DNA of 64,000 nt, taken from positions 558,001 to 622,000 of the forward strand of contig NZ_JROG01000004.1 of NCBI RefSeq assembly GCF_000786215.1, written 5' to 3'. Source of the stretch: Sphingomonas sp. 35-24ZXX. GTDB lineage: Bacteria > Pseudomonadota > Alphaproteobacteria > Sphingomonadales > Sphingomonadaceae. Below the pieces are notes generated by a model. It saw only the letters and a list, made by a program, of their open reading frames with translations. It ran no database searches and was not told the DNA's origin. Below, in pieces: positions 7,840-15,552 of this stretch. Each line of letters starts with the position of its first letter. Positions within the stretch are counted from its first letter, which is position 1. The position numbers were made by a program, and so were the translations under genes.

Positions 7840-9039
7840 TCAGGAGATCACGTTGCGCATTTTGAGGTCGGTATATTCTGCCTCGTCCAGTCCCAGAAGA
7901 TGGCGGTAGACATAGTCGTTCTGCGCGCCCAGATTCGGCGCTCCCCGCTCTATCCGCGCCTCGTCCGGCGACATACGCCACCCGGGGCCGATGACCGGCC
8001 GACTATTGCCTGAATCGTCCGTCACGAGGCGGAAGGCCTCGCTAGCCCAGAGCCACTCGTTCCCGACAAGATCCAGAGCGGACTGCGACCGGAATGCAGG
8101 GACGCCAGCGCGGCGCAGCTGCTCGGCCAGCGGTTCGGCTTCGCGCTGTCGCGTTGCATCGGCAACCGCAAGGTCGATCGCTTCGCGCGATCCCAGCCTC
8201 GCGGTCAGATTTTCGAAACCGGGCAGCGCAATGGCCAGCGTCTGGCACATCGCCTGCCATTGTTCGTCGGATTCTGCAGCAATGCTGAGCCACTGGCCGT
8301 CGCGGCATGGATAGCATCCGTGCGGCGCGCAAGCCGGGTGGCCGTTGCCGACGGGATAGACCGGCGCACCGCCGTTCAGGGCCGCAAACAGGCTGTCTCC
8401 GACCATGGCCGACATGGTTTCTACCGCCGACACATCGATGAACTGCCCTTCGCCAGTGGTGGCGCGGTGATGCAGCGCCGCAACAATGGCAAAGGCGGCC
8501 GATGCGCCAACCGTCGAATCCCCATAGCGGATGTTCATTCCCTGCGGTTCGCTTCGATCATGGCCGGTCAGCGCCGTCAGCCCGCCGATCGCAGCGAAGC
8601 ACGGGGCATAGCCGGTCTGGTAGCCCAGCGGCCCGTCATTGCCATACATTTTGATGGAAAGCTGGATTATGTCGGGCCGGATCTCTTTCACCTGGTCATA
8701 TCCCAGGCCCAGCCGTTCCATGGCGCCCGGACGCAGATTGTCGATCAGCACGTCACATTGCGCAATCATGCGCCGCAGAAGGTCCATGCCATCTTGCGAC
8801 TTCATGTTCACCTGAACGCTGCCCACCTCCTGGTTGATGCTGAGGAAATAGGGAGCCGAATTGATGTCGACCCCGCCATAGGCGCGCATTTCGTCCAGGT
8901 TGGTCAGGCTTTCGACCTTGATCACTTCTGCGCCAAGAAAGGCGAGGAGCTTGCCGGCATAGGGGCCTGCCCAGACCTTGGTGATTTCAAGCACCCGAAT
9001 GCCCTGCAGCGGGCCGCCGCGCGAAGCCGGACCCGTCAT
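7840..9039 (-). CDS. Family III CoA-transferase, catalytic-type member of a pair
   Basis: A 399-residue CaiB/BaiF protein. GIRVLEITKVWAGPYAGKLL (13-32) and AEVIKVES (37-44) begin the CoA-binding fold; RYGDSTVG (171-178) carries Asp174, the expected covalent-catalysis aspartate, and TGEGQFIDVS follows. Its ATG overlaps the stop of the upstream CoA-transferase (ATGA, 9036-9039), so the two are translationally coupled. The partner lacks the Asp, which suggests a heteromeric enzyme in which this chain is the active one. It is the last gene of the operon amidohydrolase, Rieske oxygenase, CoA-transferase, CoA-transferase. The acids exchanged are unknown. Confidence 0.92.
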   Translation of the reverse strand: MTGPASRGGPLQGIRVLEITKVWAGPYAGKLLAFLGAEVIKVESLTNLDEMRAYGGVDINSAPYFLSINQEVGSVQVNMKSQDGMDLLRRMIAQCDVLIDNLRPGAMERLGLGYDQVKEIRPDIIQLSIKMYGNDGPLGYQTGYAPCFAAIGGLTALTGHDRSEPQGMNIRYGDSTVGASAAFAIVAALHHRATTGEGQFIDVSAVETMSAMVGDSLFAALNGGAPVYPVGNGHPACAPHGCYPCRDGQWLSIAAESDEQWQAMCQTLAIALPGFENLTARLGSREAIDLAVADATRQREAEPLAEQLRRAGVPAFRSQSALDLVGNEWLWASEAFRLVTDDSGNSRPVIGPGWRMSPDEARIERGAPNLGAQNDYVYRHLLGLDEAEYTDLKMRNVIS

Positions 9040-10160
9040 GAGAGCATCGCCTGATCAGCGCCCAGCACCGGCGCCGGTGTGGCGATGCGCGTCGGGGATG
9101 CGCTCATCCTGTAGGGTACAGTTGGGTAAACGCGATCCCCCAATCGCTGGAAAAAGCCGCGATGGAGGAACTGGTCATGGCGCGGCAGGTCGCCAGGACG
9201 GTTGACCGGGACGAGGGGGACCCCGAGGCGCTGTGCCTTGTCCGAGAGGGCGTTTCTGGGCTGCCCCGCCACCCACTCGGCGAAATGCTGGCGAAATCGG
9301 GCGACGCGGTCAGGCGTGCAGTGAAACTCCAGCCAGTCGGGCGGGAAGTCGAGCAGCCATTCAGGCGCATCCATCAACTGGCTCAGCCCTGTCCAGTGCG
9401 CCTGCGTGGTCATGATCAGGAAGACATGGCCATCGGCGCAGGCGAAGGTCCGCCCAGGCCCACCCATGTCATAACAGGTGCGGGCATGGCTTGGATCCTG
9501 CTCCCCTGCGAGCATGCGACCAAGCACGCAATCGGCGCGGGACAGCATGGTGGCCACGGCGCTGATGTCGACATTCTGCCCCTGGCCGGTCTGGCGTTTG
9601 CGCCACAGGCTCGCAGACGTCGCAAGTGCTGCTTCGAGCCCCGCTTCGAACGCTGCCAGAAAGGGCCCCGGTCCCTGGAGCGGTGGACTGTCGGGCAGCG
9701 CTTCGCTGGGGCTGTGCCAGGCCCATCCGCTCGCGTTGATGATGTTGATGGCGCGAAGCTGCTGCCATTCATCAGGCGCGGTTTCGCCAAATGGTGTGAT
9801 CGCGCAGCGGACAAGATGTGGATGGACGTCGGCGATACGGTCGCGATCGATTCCCAGTCGCGCCGCCGCCTCTGGCGCGAGATCGGTGACCAGCGCATCG
9901 GCCCGTGTGAGGGCGCGGTCGATCAAACCGATGGCCTCAGGCGCATCCGGATCGATCACGACCGACCGCTTGTTGGTGTTGAGCCACGCAAACAGCAAGC
10001 CGTCCTGATCCTCGTCGGGCAGGATGGCGCGAACCGGGCTGCCGCCGGGCGGCTCTATCTTCAGCGTTTCCGCACCGAAATCGGCGAGCAGCCGCGCTGC
10101 ATACTCGCCTGTGACCTGCTCGGTGATCTCGACGATCCTCAGCCCCTTCAGTGCACTCAC
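9036..10160 (-). CDS. CaiB-type CoA-transferase homologue lacking the catalytic Asp
   Basis: A 374-residue family III CoA-transferase fold: GLRIVEITEQVTGEYAARLL (6-25), AETLKIEPPGG (30-40) and TGQGQNVDIS. In the position where neighbours have Asp (GD..G), this protein reads AFEAG, with Ala170 in place of the aspartate when aligned through the TG.GQ motif. It is therefore probably not an independent transferase. Coupling by ATGA overlap to the catalytic-type paralogue at 7840 suggests a structural or regulatory subunit; heteromeric family III enzymes such as benzylsuccinate CoA-transferase BbsEF are known. It starts 21 nt after the Rieske oxygenase stop. The alignment was made by eye. Confidence 0.88.
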   Translation of the reverse strand: MSALKGLRIVEITEQVTGEYAARLLADFGAETLKIEPPGGSPVRAILPDEDQDGLLFAWLNTNKRSVVIDPDAPEAIGLIDRALTRADALVTDLAPEAAARLGIDRDRIADVHPHLVRCAITPFGETAPDEWQQLRAINIINASGWAWHSPSEALPDSPPLQGPGPFLAAFEAGLEAALATSASLWRKRQTGQGQNVDISAVATMLSRADCVLGRMLAGEQDPSHARTCYDMGGPGRTFACADGHVFLIMTTQAHWTGLSQLMDAPEWLLDFPPDWLEFHCTPDRVARFRQHFAEWVAGQPRNALSDKAQRLGVPLVPVNRPGDLPRHDQFLHRGFFQRLGDRVYPTVPYRMSASPTRIATPAPVLGADQAMLS

Positions 10161-10181
10161 GCGCTGTTGCCCCTTGTCTGT

Positions 10182-11603
10182 TCAGCGGGACACCGCATTG
10201 CGGGGCACCATCGGCGGCATCGCCATGTACCGGTCCACGGCGTGCTCGAAATGGCGGATGCGGATCTCCTGATAATTGCCGAGGGTCAGACCCCGCTTGG
10301 CGCTGGCCTCTATGCCCTGCTGTTGCAGGAAAAGGTTGTCGGTATCCTGGTCGAGAATCTTGCCAAATCCCGGATCCATGCCTTCTGCCTCACAGAAGGA
10401 CTGGTCGTCGCGCAGCAGGGTGACGACCGCCGGTTCCGGACGAGGGCCGCCTTTGGGTGCGGGGCGCAGGAACAGAACCTCGAAGATGCAGCGCCGATGG
10501 TCGGCGGCATCGGGGCGGAACCGATAGACCATCGGCAGCGAGATGCCGGGGAACAGGAAAGTGTTCGGAAAGATCGTGTAGCTGAAGCAGTCGAGCAACT
10601 CGCTGTCCGACACGGCCGAAAGATCGCTGCCCGTCTGCTGCTCGAATGTGGTGCGGAACAGTTCGGCCATTGCCTGGCGCGCGGTGCCATCGCCCACCAT
10701 CGGTCGGTCTTCACCCAGCATCGATCCATCGCCGACGGTGAACTGGTCGAGTATCTGCTGCTCGGTATAGCGCCCCTCCAGATGCGGGCTGATGACGCCC
10801 AGGCACGAGATGAAGCGGTTCACGTGATCGCCATAGATGTCATATTGCGAATTGGCATCGGCGTTGGACGGCGCGACCTGCGGATGCGTATCGAGCACAT
10901 GATAGGCCTCGGCAAAGGCTTCCAGCGTCAGCTTCCAGTTTGCCGGGAAACTCTTCTGCACATGCAGGTGGACATAGCGGTCTTCCAGCTTCCAGCTTTT
11001 CAGATGCCGGGTCGCCTCCTCGCCCAGATAATCGCACAAGTTAGGGGCATCGGGGTCCATGTTGATCCACACGAAGCCGCCAAGGAGTTCCACTCGTGCT
11101 TCCGGCAGGCGGAAATTCTCCGGCTCGACATGCGGAAAGTCCCAGGGACAGGTCATCTGCTTGAGCTGACCATTGGCATGCCAGGTCCAGCCGTGGAAAC
11201 TGCACTTGAATTCGCTGGCGCAGCCCTCGCTGCCCGATGCACGCAGCTTTGTGCCGCGATGAAGGCAGGCGTTGTAATAGGCCCGGACCTCGTCTTCGGC
11301 GGTGCGAGTGATGATGAAGCTGCGCTGGCCGATATCGTAGACAATATAGTCGCCGATCTCGGGGATGGCCTCCTCGCGACAGGCCCAGTGCCAGCACCGC
11401 GTCCACAGCCGTGCAAATTCCTCCCGCTGAAAGGCAGGATCGGTGTAGCGGTCGGTGCCGATATCGTCCGATCCCAGATATCGGTAGGACTCGGACCGGA
11501 TCCAGTCGGGGGCAGGGCGCTTGTCCTGCGCGATGATGTCCTGCGTGGATACCGCCGGGCAACGTGCCGCGCCTGGCTCCAGATTTCCGCTCTGAATGTT
11601 CAT
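10182..11603 (-). CDS. Rieske non-heme iron oxygenase, alpha subunit
   Basis: A 473-residue oxygenase subunit. The Rieske [2Fe-2S] ligands are Cys113-x-His115 (CLHRG) and Cys134-x2-His137 (CSFHGW). The mononuclear iron site follows at EAFAEAYHVLDTHP, with His235 and His240. The bridging carboxylate is Glu232 where most family members have Asp. It would insert oxygen into an aromatic or alicyclic substrate with electrons from a ferredoxin or reductase. I chose ATG 11603, which has GGAG upstream. It lies between an amidohydrolase (40 nt upstream) and two CoA-transferases. No small beta subunit or reductase is adjacent, so this is probably the alpha-only type. Substrate unknown. Confidence 0.93.
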   Translation of the reverse strand: MNIQSGNLEPGAARCPAVSTQDIIAQDKRPAPDWIRSESYRYLGSDDIGTDRYTDPAFQREEFARLWTRCWHWACREEAIPEIGDYIVYDIGQRSFIITRTAEDEVRAYYNACLHRGTKLRASGSEGCASEFKCSFHGWTWHANGQLKQMTCPWDFPHVEPENFRLPEARVELLGGFVWINMDPDAPNLCDYLGEEATRHLKSWKLEDRYVHLHVQKSFPANWKLTLEAFAEAYHVLDTHPQVAPSNADANSQYDIYGDHVNRFISCLGVISPHLEGRYTEQQILDQFTVGDGSMLGEDRPMVGDGTARQAMAELFRTTFEQQTGSDLSAVSDSELLDCFSYTIFPNTFLFPGISLPMVYRFRPDAADHRRCIFEVLFLRPAPKGGPRPEPAVVTLLRDDQSFCEAEGMDPGFGKILDQDTDNLFLQQQGIEASAKRGLTLGNYQEIRIRHFEHAVDRYMAMPPMVPRNAVSR

Positions 11604-11643
11604 TGGGCTTCTCCGTTCGTCCCGTGCAGTCCGTGCTGTGCGT

Positions 11644-12891
11644 TCACAGCCCCGCTGCCAGGCTGTGAAGGGCACCGTCCTTCATCACCATCGCTATCCT
11701 GGAGCGATCCGCCACCGCATCGACATCGGTCAGCGGGTCGCCGTCGATCAGCAGCAGATCGGCAAGCTTGCCCGGCTCGATGGTGCCAAGATCACCTTCG
11801 TCGCGCATCAGCAGGCCGCCATGGCGGGTCGCACAGATCAGCGCCTCGGCGGGGGTGTAGCCATAATAATCCACCAAATGCCGCACATCGCGGGCATTCG
11901 TGCCCTGCCGGTTCCACGCGAGGCCGTAATCGCCGCCGATGACATGCCGGATTCCACGCTTTCTCAGCGCGCTATGGGTCTCGATCGAAGCCTCCACCAG
12001 CTGGGGAATTCCCATGGCTTCCGCCGTCCCCTTGGGCAGCCAGGGCTCGCCTTCGTGGATCATCGTGTGGAACAACCCGATTGACGGGGCAATGAAGATG
12101 CGATCCTTCGCCTCTTCGCACAGGTCCAGCATTTCCTCGTCGTGAAACTCGGCGTGGAAGATCGCAGTGACGCCAGCGCGGATCGCGTGTTTCACGCTTT
12201 CGGCCGAGCGGGCGTGCGCATTGACCTTCTTGCCATAGGCATGGGCCGTATCGACGGCCATTTTCACCTCATCCCACGCCATGGGCGTGGTGTGCGCAGG
12301 CGCAGTCGGATAGAAAGGGTCGCCCGAGATATCGAGCTTGATATTGTCGCACCCCTCGCGGCAGGCGAGCCGGACAGCATGGCGCATCTCTTCCGGTCCC
12401 GAGATGATGTGGGAAATGCCGATGCGCGGGTTGTGCTCGCGGCTTTCGTCGCCGATCGATCCCACGACCGTGATTTCCATGGATCCTGCGCGGATGCGGG
12501 GGCCAGGGATCAACCCGGCATTCACCGCATCACGGATTGCCACGCCCAACCGCAACTTGGCCTCGGACGCGCCATAGGCGCTGGTGAACCCTGCATCGAT
12601 AAGGTCCCTGGCGCCCTGCATGGTGATAAGCGTGTGCGCTTCGGGCGAGGGCTGGACGAGTTCTTCGGTTCCGGCGGCATTGCCGAACGAGATATGCGCA
12701 TGCCCTTCCACCATGCCTGGCATCAGGAACCTGCCTGCCGCATCGATCACGCGTTCCGCCTGGACGCTTTCACCAGCGCCGCCGGGCCGTACCCACTCGA
12801 TGTGTCGATCGGTCACCAGCACGTCGCCCATAACCGCGGGTGCACCGGTGGCGTCCCATATTGTCGCACCGCGGATAAAGACGCTGCCCAT
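11644..12891 (-). CDS. Amidohydrolase-superfamily metal-dependent hydrolase
   Basis: A 415-residue amidohydrolase. The metal-binding His64-x-His66 lies in MVEGHAHISFG, with further likely ligands in VNAHARS, FHAEFHDEE and GGDYGLAW near the C-terminal end of the barrel. The small N- and C-terminal beta domains (VFIRGATIWDATG; EPGKLADLLLIDGDP) are typical of imidazolonepropionase/prolidase-like members. It should hydrolyse an amide, lactone, enamine or cyclic beta-diketone type bond in the cytoplasm. GAGAGGAGCC precedes ATG 12891. It leads the operon with a Rieske oxygenase and two CoA-transferases, so ring opening after oxygenation is a reasonable but unproven role. It is divergent from the ferredoxin/P450 operon. 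Confidence 0.9.
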   Translation of the reverse strand: MGSVFIRGATIWDATGAPAVMGDVLVTDRHIEWVRPGGAGESVQAERVIDAAGRFLMPGMVEGHAHISFGNAAGTEELVQPSPEAHTLITMQGARDLIDAGFTSAYGASEAKLRLGVAIRDAVNAGLIPGPRIRAGSMEITVVGSIGDESREHNPRIGISHIISGPEEMRHAVRLACREGCDNIKLDISGDPFYPTAPAHTTPMAWDEVKMAVDTAHAYGKKVNAHARSAESVKHAIRAGVTAIFHAEFHDEEMLDLCEEAKDRIFIAPSIGLFHTMIHEGEPWLPKGTAEAMGIPQLVEASIETHSALRKRGIRHVIGGDYGLAWNRQGTNARDVRHLVDYYGYTPAEALICATRHGGLLMRDEGDLGTIEPGKLADLLLIDGDPLTDVDAVADRSRIAMVMKDGALHSLAAGL

Positions 12892-13040
12892 GCAAGGCTC
12901 CTCTCGCTCTTATGGCTTGAGAGGCAGCCTAGTCGTTGAGCGAAGGCACTCCTCGATACTTGCTGCACCCCGGTCGACAGTCAGCGCAGGTGCCGAATTA
13001 GCCTCTTCCGCCGGGCGGGGGGCTTGGGCAGATTTGTGGC

Positions 13041-13358
13041 ATGAAGATAATCATAACCGACCAGCATGGAGAGCAGCACGAAATCCTCGACGCGAACGAG
13101 GGTGAAACGCTGATGCAGATTGCCAGCGCGCGGGGGATCGCGGGTATCCTGGCAGATTGCGGCGGGGCCTGTTCCTGCGCCACCTGTCATGTCTATATCG
13201 ATCCCGACTGGAGCGATCGCGCCGGCCCGCCCAATGATGTGGAGGAAGCGATGCTCGACATGGTGGCTGATGTGCTGCAGCCGACCAGCCGCCTTTCCTG
13301 CCAGGTCCGGATGACACGCGAACTCGACGGAATTGTCCTGCGCGTCGCGCCCAATTGA
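13041..13358 (+). CDS. [2Fe-2S] ferredoxin, putidaredoxin/adrenodoxin type
   Basis: A 105-residue plant/vertebrate-type ferredoxin. Cluster ligands are Cys40, Cys46, Cys49 (in CGGACSCATC, with an extra Cys44) and Cys88 (LSCQV). The pattern C-x5-C-x2-C matches ferredoxins that feed P450s. It begins 12 nt upstream of the P450 gene, so it is almost surely that enzyme's electron donor. No ferredoxin reductase is visible in the window, so a reductase encoded elsewhere must reduce it. The gene is first in a plus-strand operon divergent from the amidohydrolase. Confidence 0.95.
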   Translation: MKIIITDQHGEQHEILDANEGETLMQIASARGIAGILADCGGACSCATCHVYIDPDWSDRAGPPNDVEEAMLDMVADVLQPTSRLSCQVRMTRELDGIVLRVAPN

Positions 13359-13370
13359 GGTATCCGTTCC

Positions 13371-14645
13371 ATGACCGATGCTGCATCCCTGCTCGCAACC
13401 GCATCGATGACCGATCCGGTCATCTCTGCGCGCCCCCGGGAATATTACACTGCCATGCGCGCGCTCGATCCGGTTCATTGGGACGAGAAGCTGGGGATGT
13501 TTCTGGTCTCGCGCTATGAGGATATCGCGGCCATTCAGCAGGACCCGATCACCTATTCGGTGAACAAGGGCTATCACACCCAGCAGGCCAAGGGCTTTCA
13601 GGAAGAATTTCAGGCGATACTCGAGCGCGAGGGCGGCGGTTATTTCCCCGATGCGATCATGTCCGACCCGCCCTATCACACGCGCATCCGCAAGCTGATG
13701 GAAAACGCCTTTACCGGCCATCGGGTCAAGGAGCTCGAGCCGCGCATAGAGGCCGTGGTGGTGGACCTGATCGAGAGCCTGGCCGACAGGGGCGCGGCCG
13801 ATGCGGTGCATGACTTTGCGGTGCCGCTGACCATCCGCATCATCTGCGAACAGCTGGGGCTGGACTGGAGCATCAAGGACCGCATCCAGCGCTGGTCGAT
13901 CGCGGTGACGGCGCAGATCGGCCGTATGCAGGATCGCGATCAGATGCTGGCCCATGCCCGCGAGATCTGCGATCTGCAGCATTACCTCATCGGAAAGATG
14001 AAGGAGCGGCAGGCAGAGCCGCGCGAGGACATGATATCCGACATAGTCCATGCCAGAATCGCGATGCCCGATGGCGAGGTGCAGACGCTGACCTTTCCCG
14101 AAGCGGTATCGCTTGTGCGTGCGCTGCTGATTGCCGGCAACGAGACGACTGCGACCGCCCTGAGCAACCTGTTCCACATCCTCGCAACCCGGCCAGACAT
14201 AGCAAGGCTGCTCGAGCAATCGGTGGACGACGACCGATTGCTCAACCGTTTTGTCGAGGAATTGCTGCGCATCGAGCCACCTGTTCGAGGTCTGTCGCGC
14301 ATGACCACCAGGGAGGTCGAACTCGGCGGCAAGACGCTGCCTGCGGGTTCTCACCTGCTGCTGATGTATGCGTCGGCCAACGATCAGGACAATGTCTTTC
14401 CCGATCCGCGCAGCTTTGACATCAACCGCCCCAATATCGGGCGGCACCTCTCCTTCGGCGGCGGTGTGCATCGCTGTGTTGGCCTCGCGCTGGCTAGAAT
14501 GGAGATCAAGGTCGCCGCGCGCGAGATCGCCCGGCGGATGAAGGATATCCGCCTGGCAATCCCGCCCGAGGAGGTCACCTATCTGCCGACCGTCGCCACC
14601 CAGTCGATCGAGCGGCTGCCGATCACTTTTGCCCGCCGGTCGTGA
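13371..14645 (+). CDS. Cytochrome P450 monooxygenase
   Basis: A 424-residue soluble bacterial P450. The I-helix oxygen-binding motif is AGNETT (255-260), the ExxR helix follows (EELLRIEPP region), and the heme loop FGGGVHRCVG carries the axial ligand Cys369. It would hydroxylate a non-activated C-H bond of the pathway substrate using the ferredoxin encoded just upstream. An SDR begins in the P450 stop region (GTGA, 14642-14645), suggesting hydroxylation followed by oxidation to a ketone. The CYP family cannot be assigned without a search. Confidence 0.95.
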   Translation: MTDAASLLATASMTDPVISARPREYYTAMRALDPVHWDEKLGMFLVSRYEDIAAIQQDPITYSVNKGYHTQQAKGFQEEFQAILEREGGGYFPDAIMSDPPYHTRIRKLMENAFTGHRVKELEPRIEAVVVDLIESLADRGAADAVHDFAVPLTIRIICEQLGLDWSIKDRIQRWSIAVTAQIGRMQDRDQMLAHAREICDLQHYLIGKMKERQAEPREDMISDIVHARIAMPDGEVQTLTFPEAVSLVRALLIAGNETTATALSNLFHILATRPDIARLLEQSVDDDRLLNRFVEELLRIEPPVRGLSRMTTREVELGGKTLPAGSHLLLMYASANDQDNVFPDPRSFDINRPNIGRHLSFGGGVHRCVGLALARMEIKVAAREIARRMKDIRLAIPPEEVTYLPTVATQSIERLPITFARRS

Positions 14646-15505
14646 TTGCCATGGCCGATCGGGTAGGAGGGCAGCTGGCGGGCAAGACCGCGATCATCAC
14701 TGGCGGGGCGAGCGGCATCGGCCGCGCGACAGCCGAGCTGTTCGTCAAGGAAGGCGCAGCGGTTGTGATCGCCGACATTGCCGATGCGGCCGGCGAAGCG
14801 CTGGCCGAAAGCCTGGGCGACCGATGCTGCTACACGCGTTGCGATGTCAGCCAGCGCGAAGACGTGGAACAGCTGATCGCCACTGCTGTCTCGACCTTCG
14901 GCGATCTTGACATCATGTTCAACAACGCTGGCATATCCTGTGCGCCGCACGTGAATTTCGTCGACGATCCGCTTGATGACTTCCACAAGGTGATGGCGGT
15001 CAACCTGCTGGGACCGATGCTGGGCACGCAATGCGCTGCCCGGCACATGGCCGTGCGCGGCCGCGGCGGGGTGATCCTCAACAATGCCTCGATTGCAGGC
15101 ATTCTCGCCGGGCAGGCGATGATGACCTATCGGGCATCCAAGGCGGGTCTCGTGCAGTTCAGCAAGTCGGTCGCCATCGATCTGGCGCAATATGGAATCC
15201 GGGTGAATTGCCTGGTCCCTGGCCACATCCGCACCGATCTTTCCAGCTTCAAGGCTCAAGGGGCCGAGGATGCCGCCGCGATGCGTGTCGAGGAGGCCGT
15301 GTCTGCGGTCTATCTCTCGAACCAGCCGCTCAAGCGTCGTGGCGAGCCCAGAGACGTGGCCGAAGCGGCCCTGTTCCTGGCCAGCGATCGAGCAGCACAG
15401 ATTACCGGCGTCGCCCTGCCGGTCGAAGGCGGGGTGACGGCGGGCGATCCTGTCAATCATCTCAGCGACATTTTTGCTGCCCGGGCCCAGGCGCTGCAAG
15501 GCTGA
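14642..15505 (+). CDS. Short-chain dehydrogenase/reductase (SDR)
   Basis: A 287-residue classical SDR. NAD(P)-binding TGGASGIG is at 20-27, NNAG in the middle, and the active site Tyr163-x3-Lys167 in TYRASK. Acidic residues after strand 2 (VVIADIADAAG) suggest preference for NAD. The GTG at 14642 overlaps the P450 stop; an ATG nine bases later is an alternative start. It probably oxidises the alcohol made by the P450, judged only from operon position. Confidence 0.93.
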   Translation: MIAMADRVGGQLAGKTAIITGGASGIGRATAELFVKEGAAVVIADIADAAGEALAESLGDRCCYTRCDVSQREDVEQLIATAVSTFGDLDIMFNNAGISCAPHVNFVDDPLDDFHKVMAVNLLGPMLGTQCAARHMAVRGRGGVILNNASIAGILAGQAMMTYRASKAGLVQFSKSVAIDLAQYGIRVNCLVPGHIRTDLSSFKAQGAEDAAAMRVEEAVSAVYLSNQPLKRRGEPRDVAEAALFLASDRAAQITGVALPVEGGVTAGDPVNHLSDIFAARAQALQG

Positions 15506-15509
15506 GCCT

Positions 15510-15535
15510 CCGGCCTGATTGCGGATGCAGGCCGG
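15510..15535. terminator. Hairpin between SDR and hyuA
   Basis: CCGGCCTG (15510-15517) pairs with CAGGCCGG (15528-15535) across a 10-nt loop. It lies in the 47-nt gap between two converging genes. There is no good T tract, so it may be only a weak or Rho-assisted terminator. Confidence 0.4.
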
Positions 15536-15552
15536 GCAGGGCGGCCCAGCGT

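Noticed and set aside
9162-11942. Very long open plus-strand frame antisense to two CoA-transferase-family and Rieske genes
   Set aside because: It lies opposite genes with full catalytic motifs and has no ribosome site or family pattern. Open antisense frames are expected at this GC content.
12981-14471. Open minus-strand frame antisense to ferredoxin and P450
   Set aside because: Both plus-strand genes have complete cofactor motifs; the antisense frame crosses their boundary.
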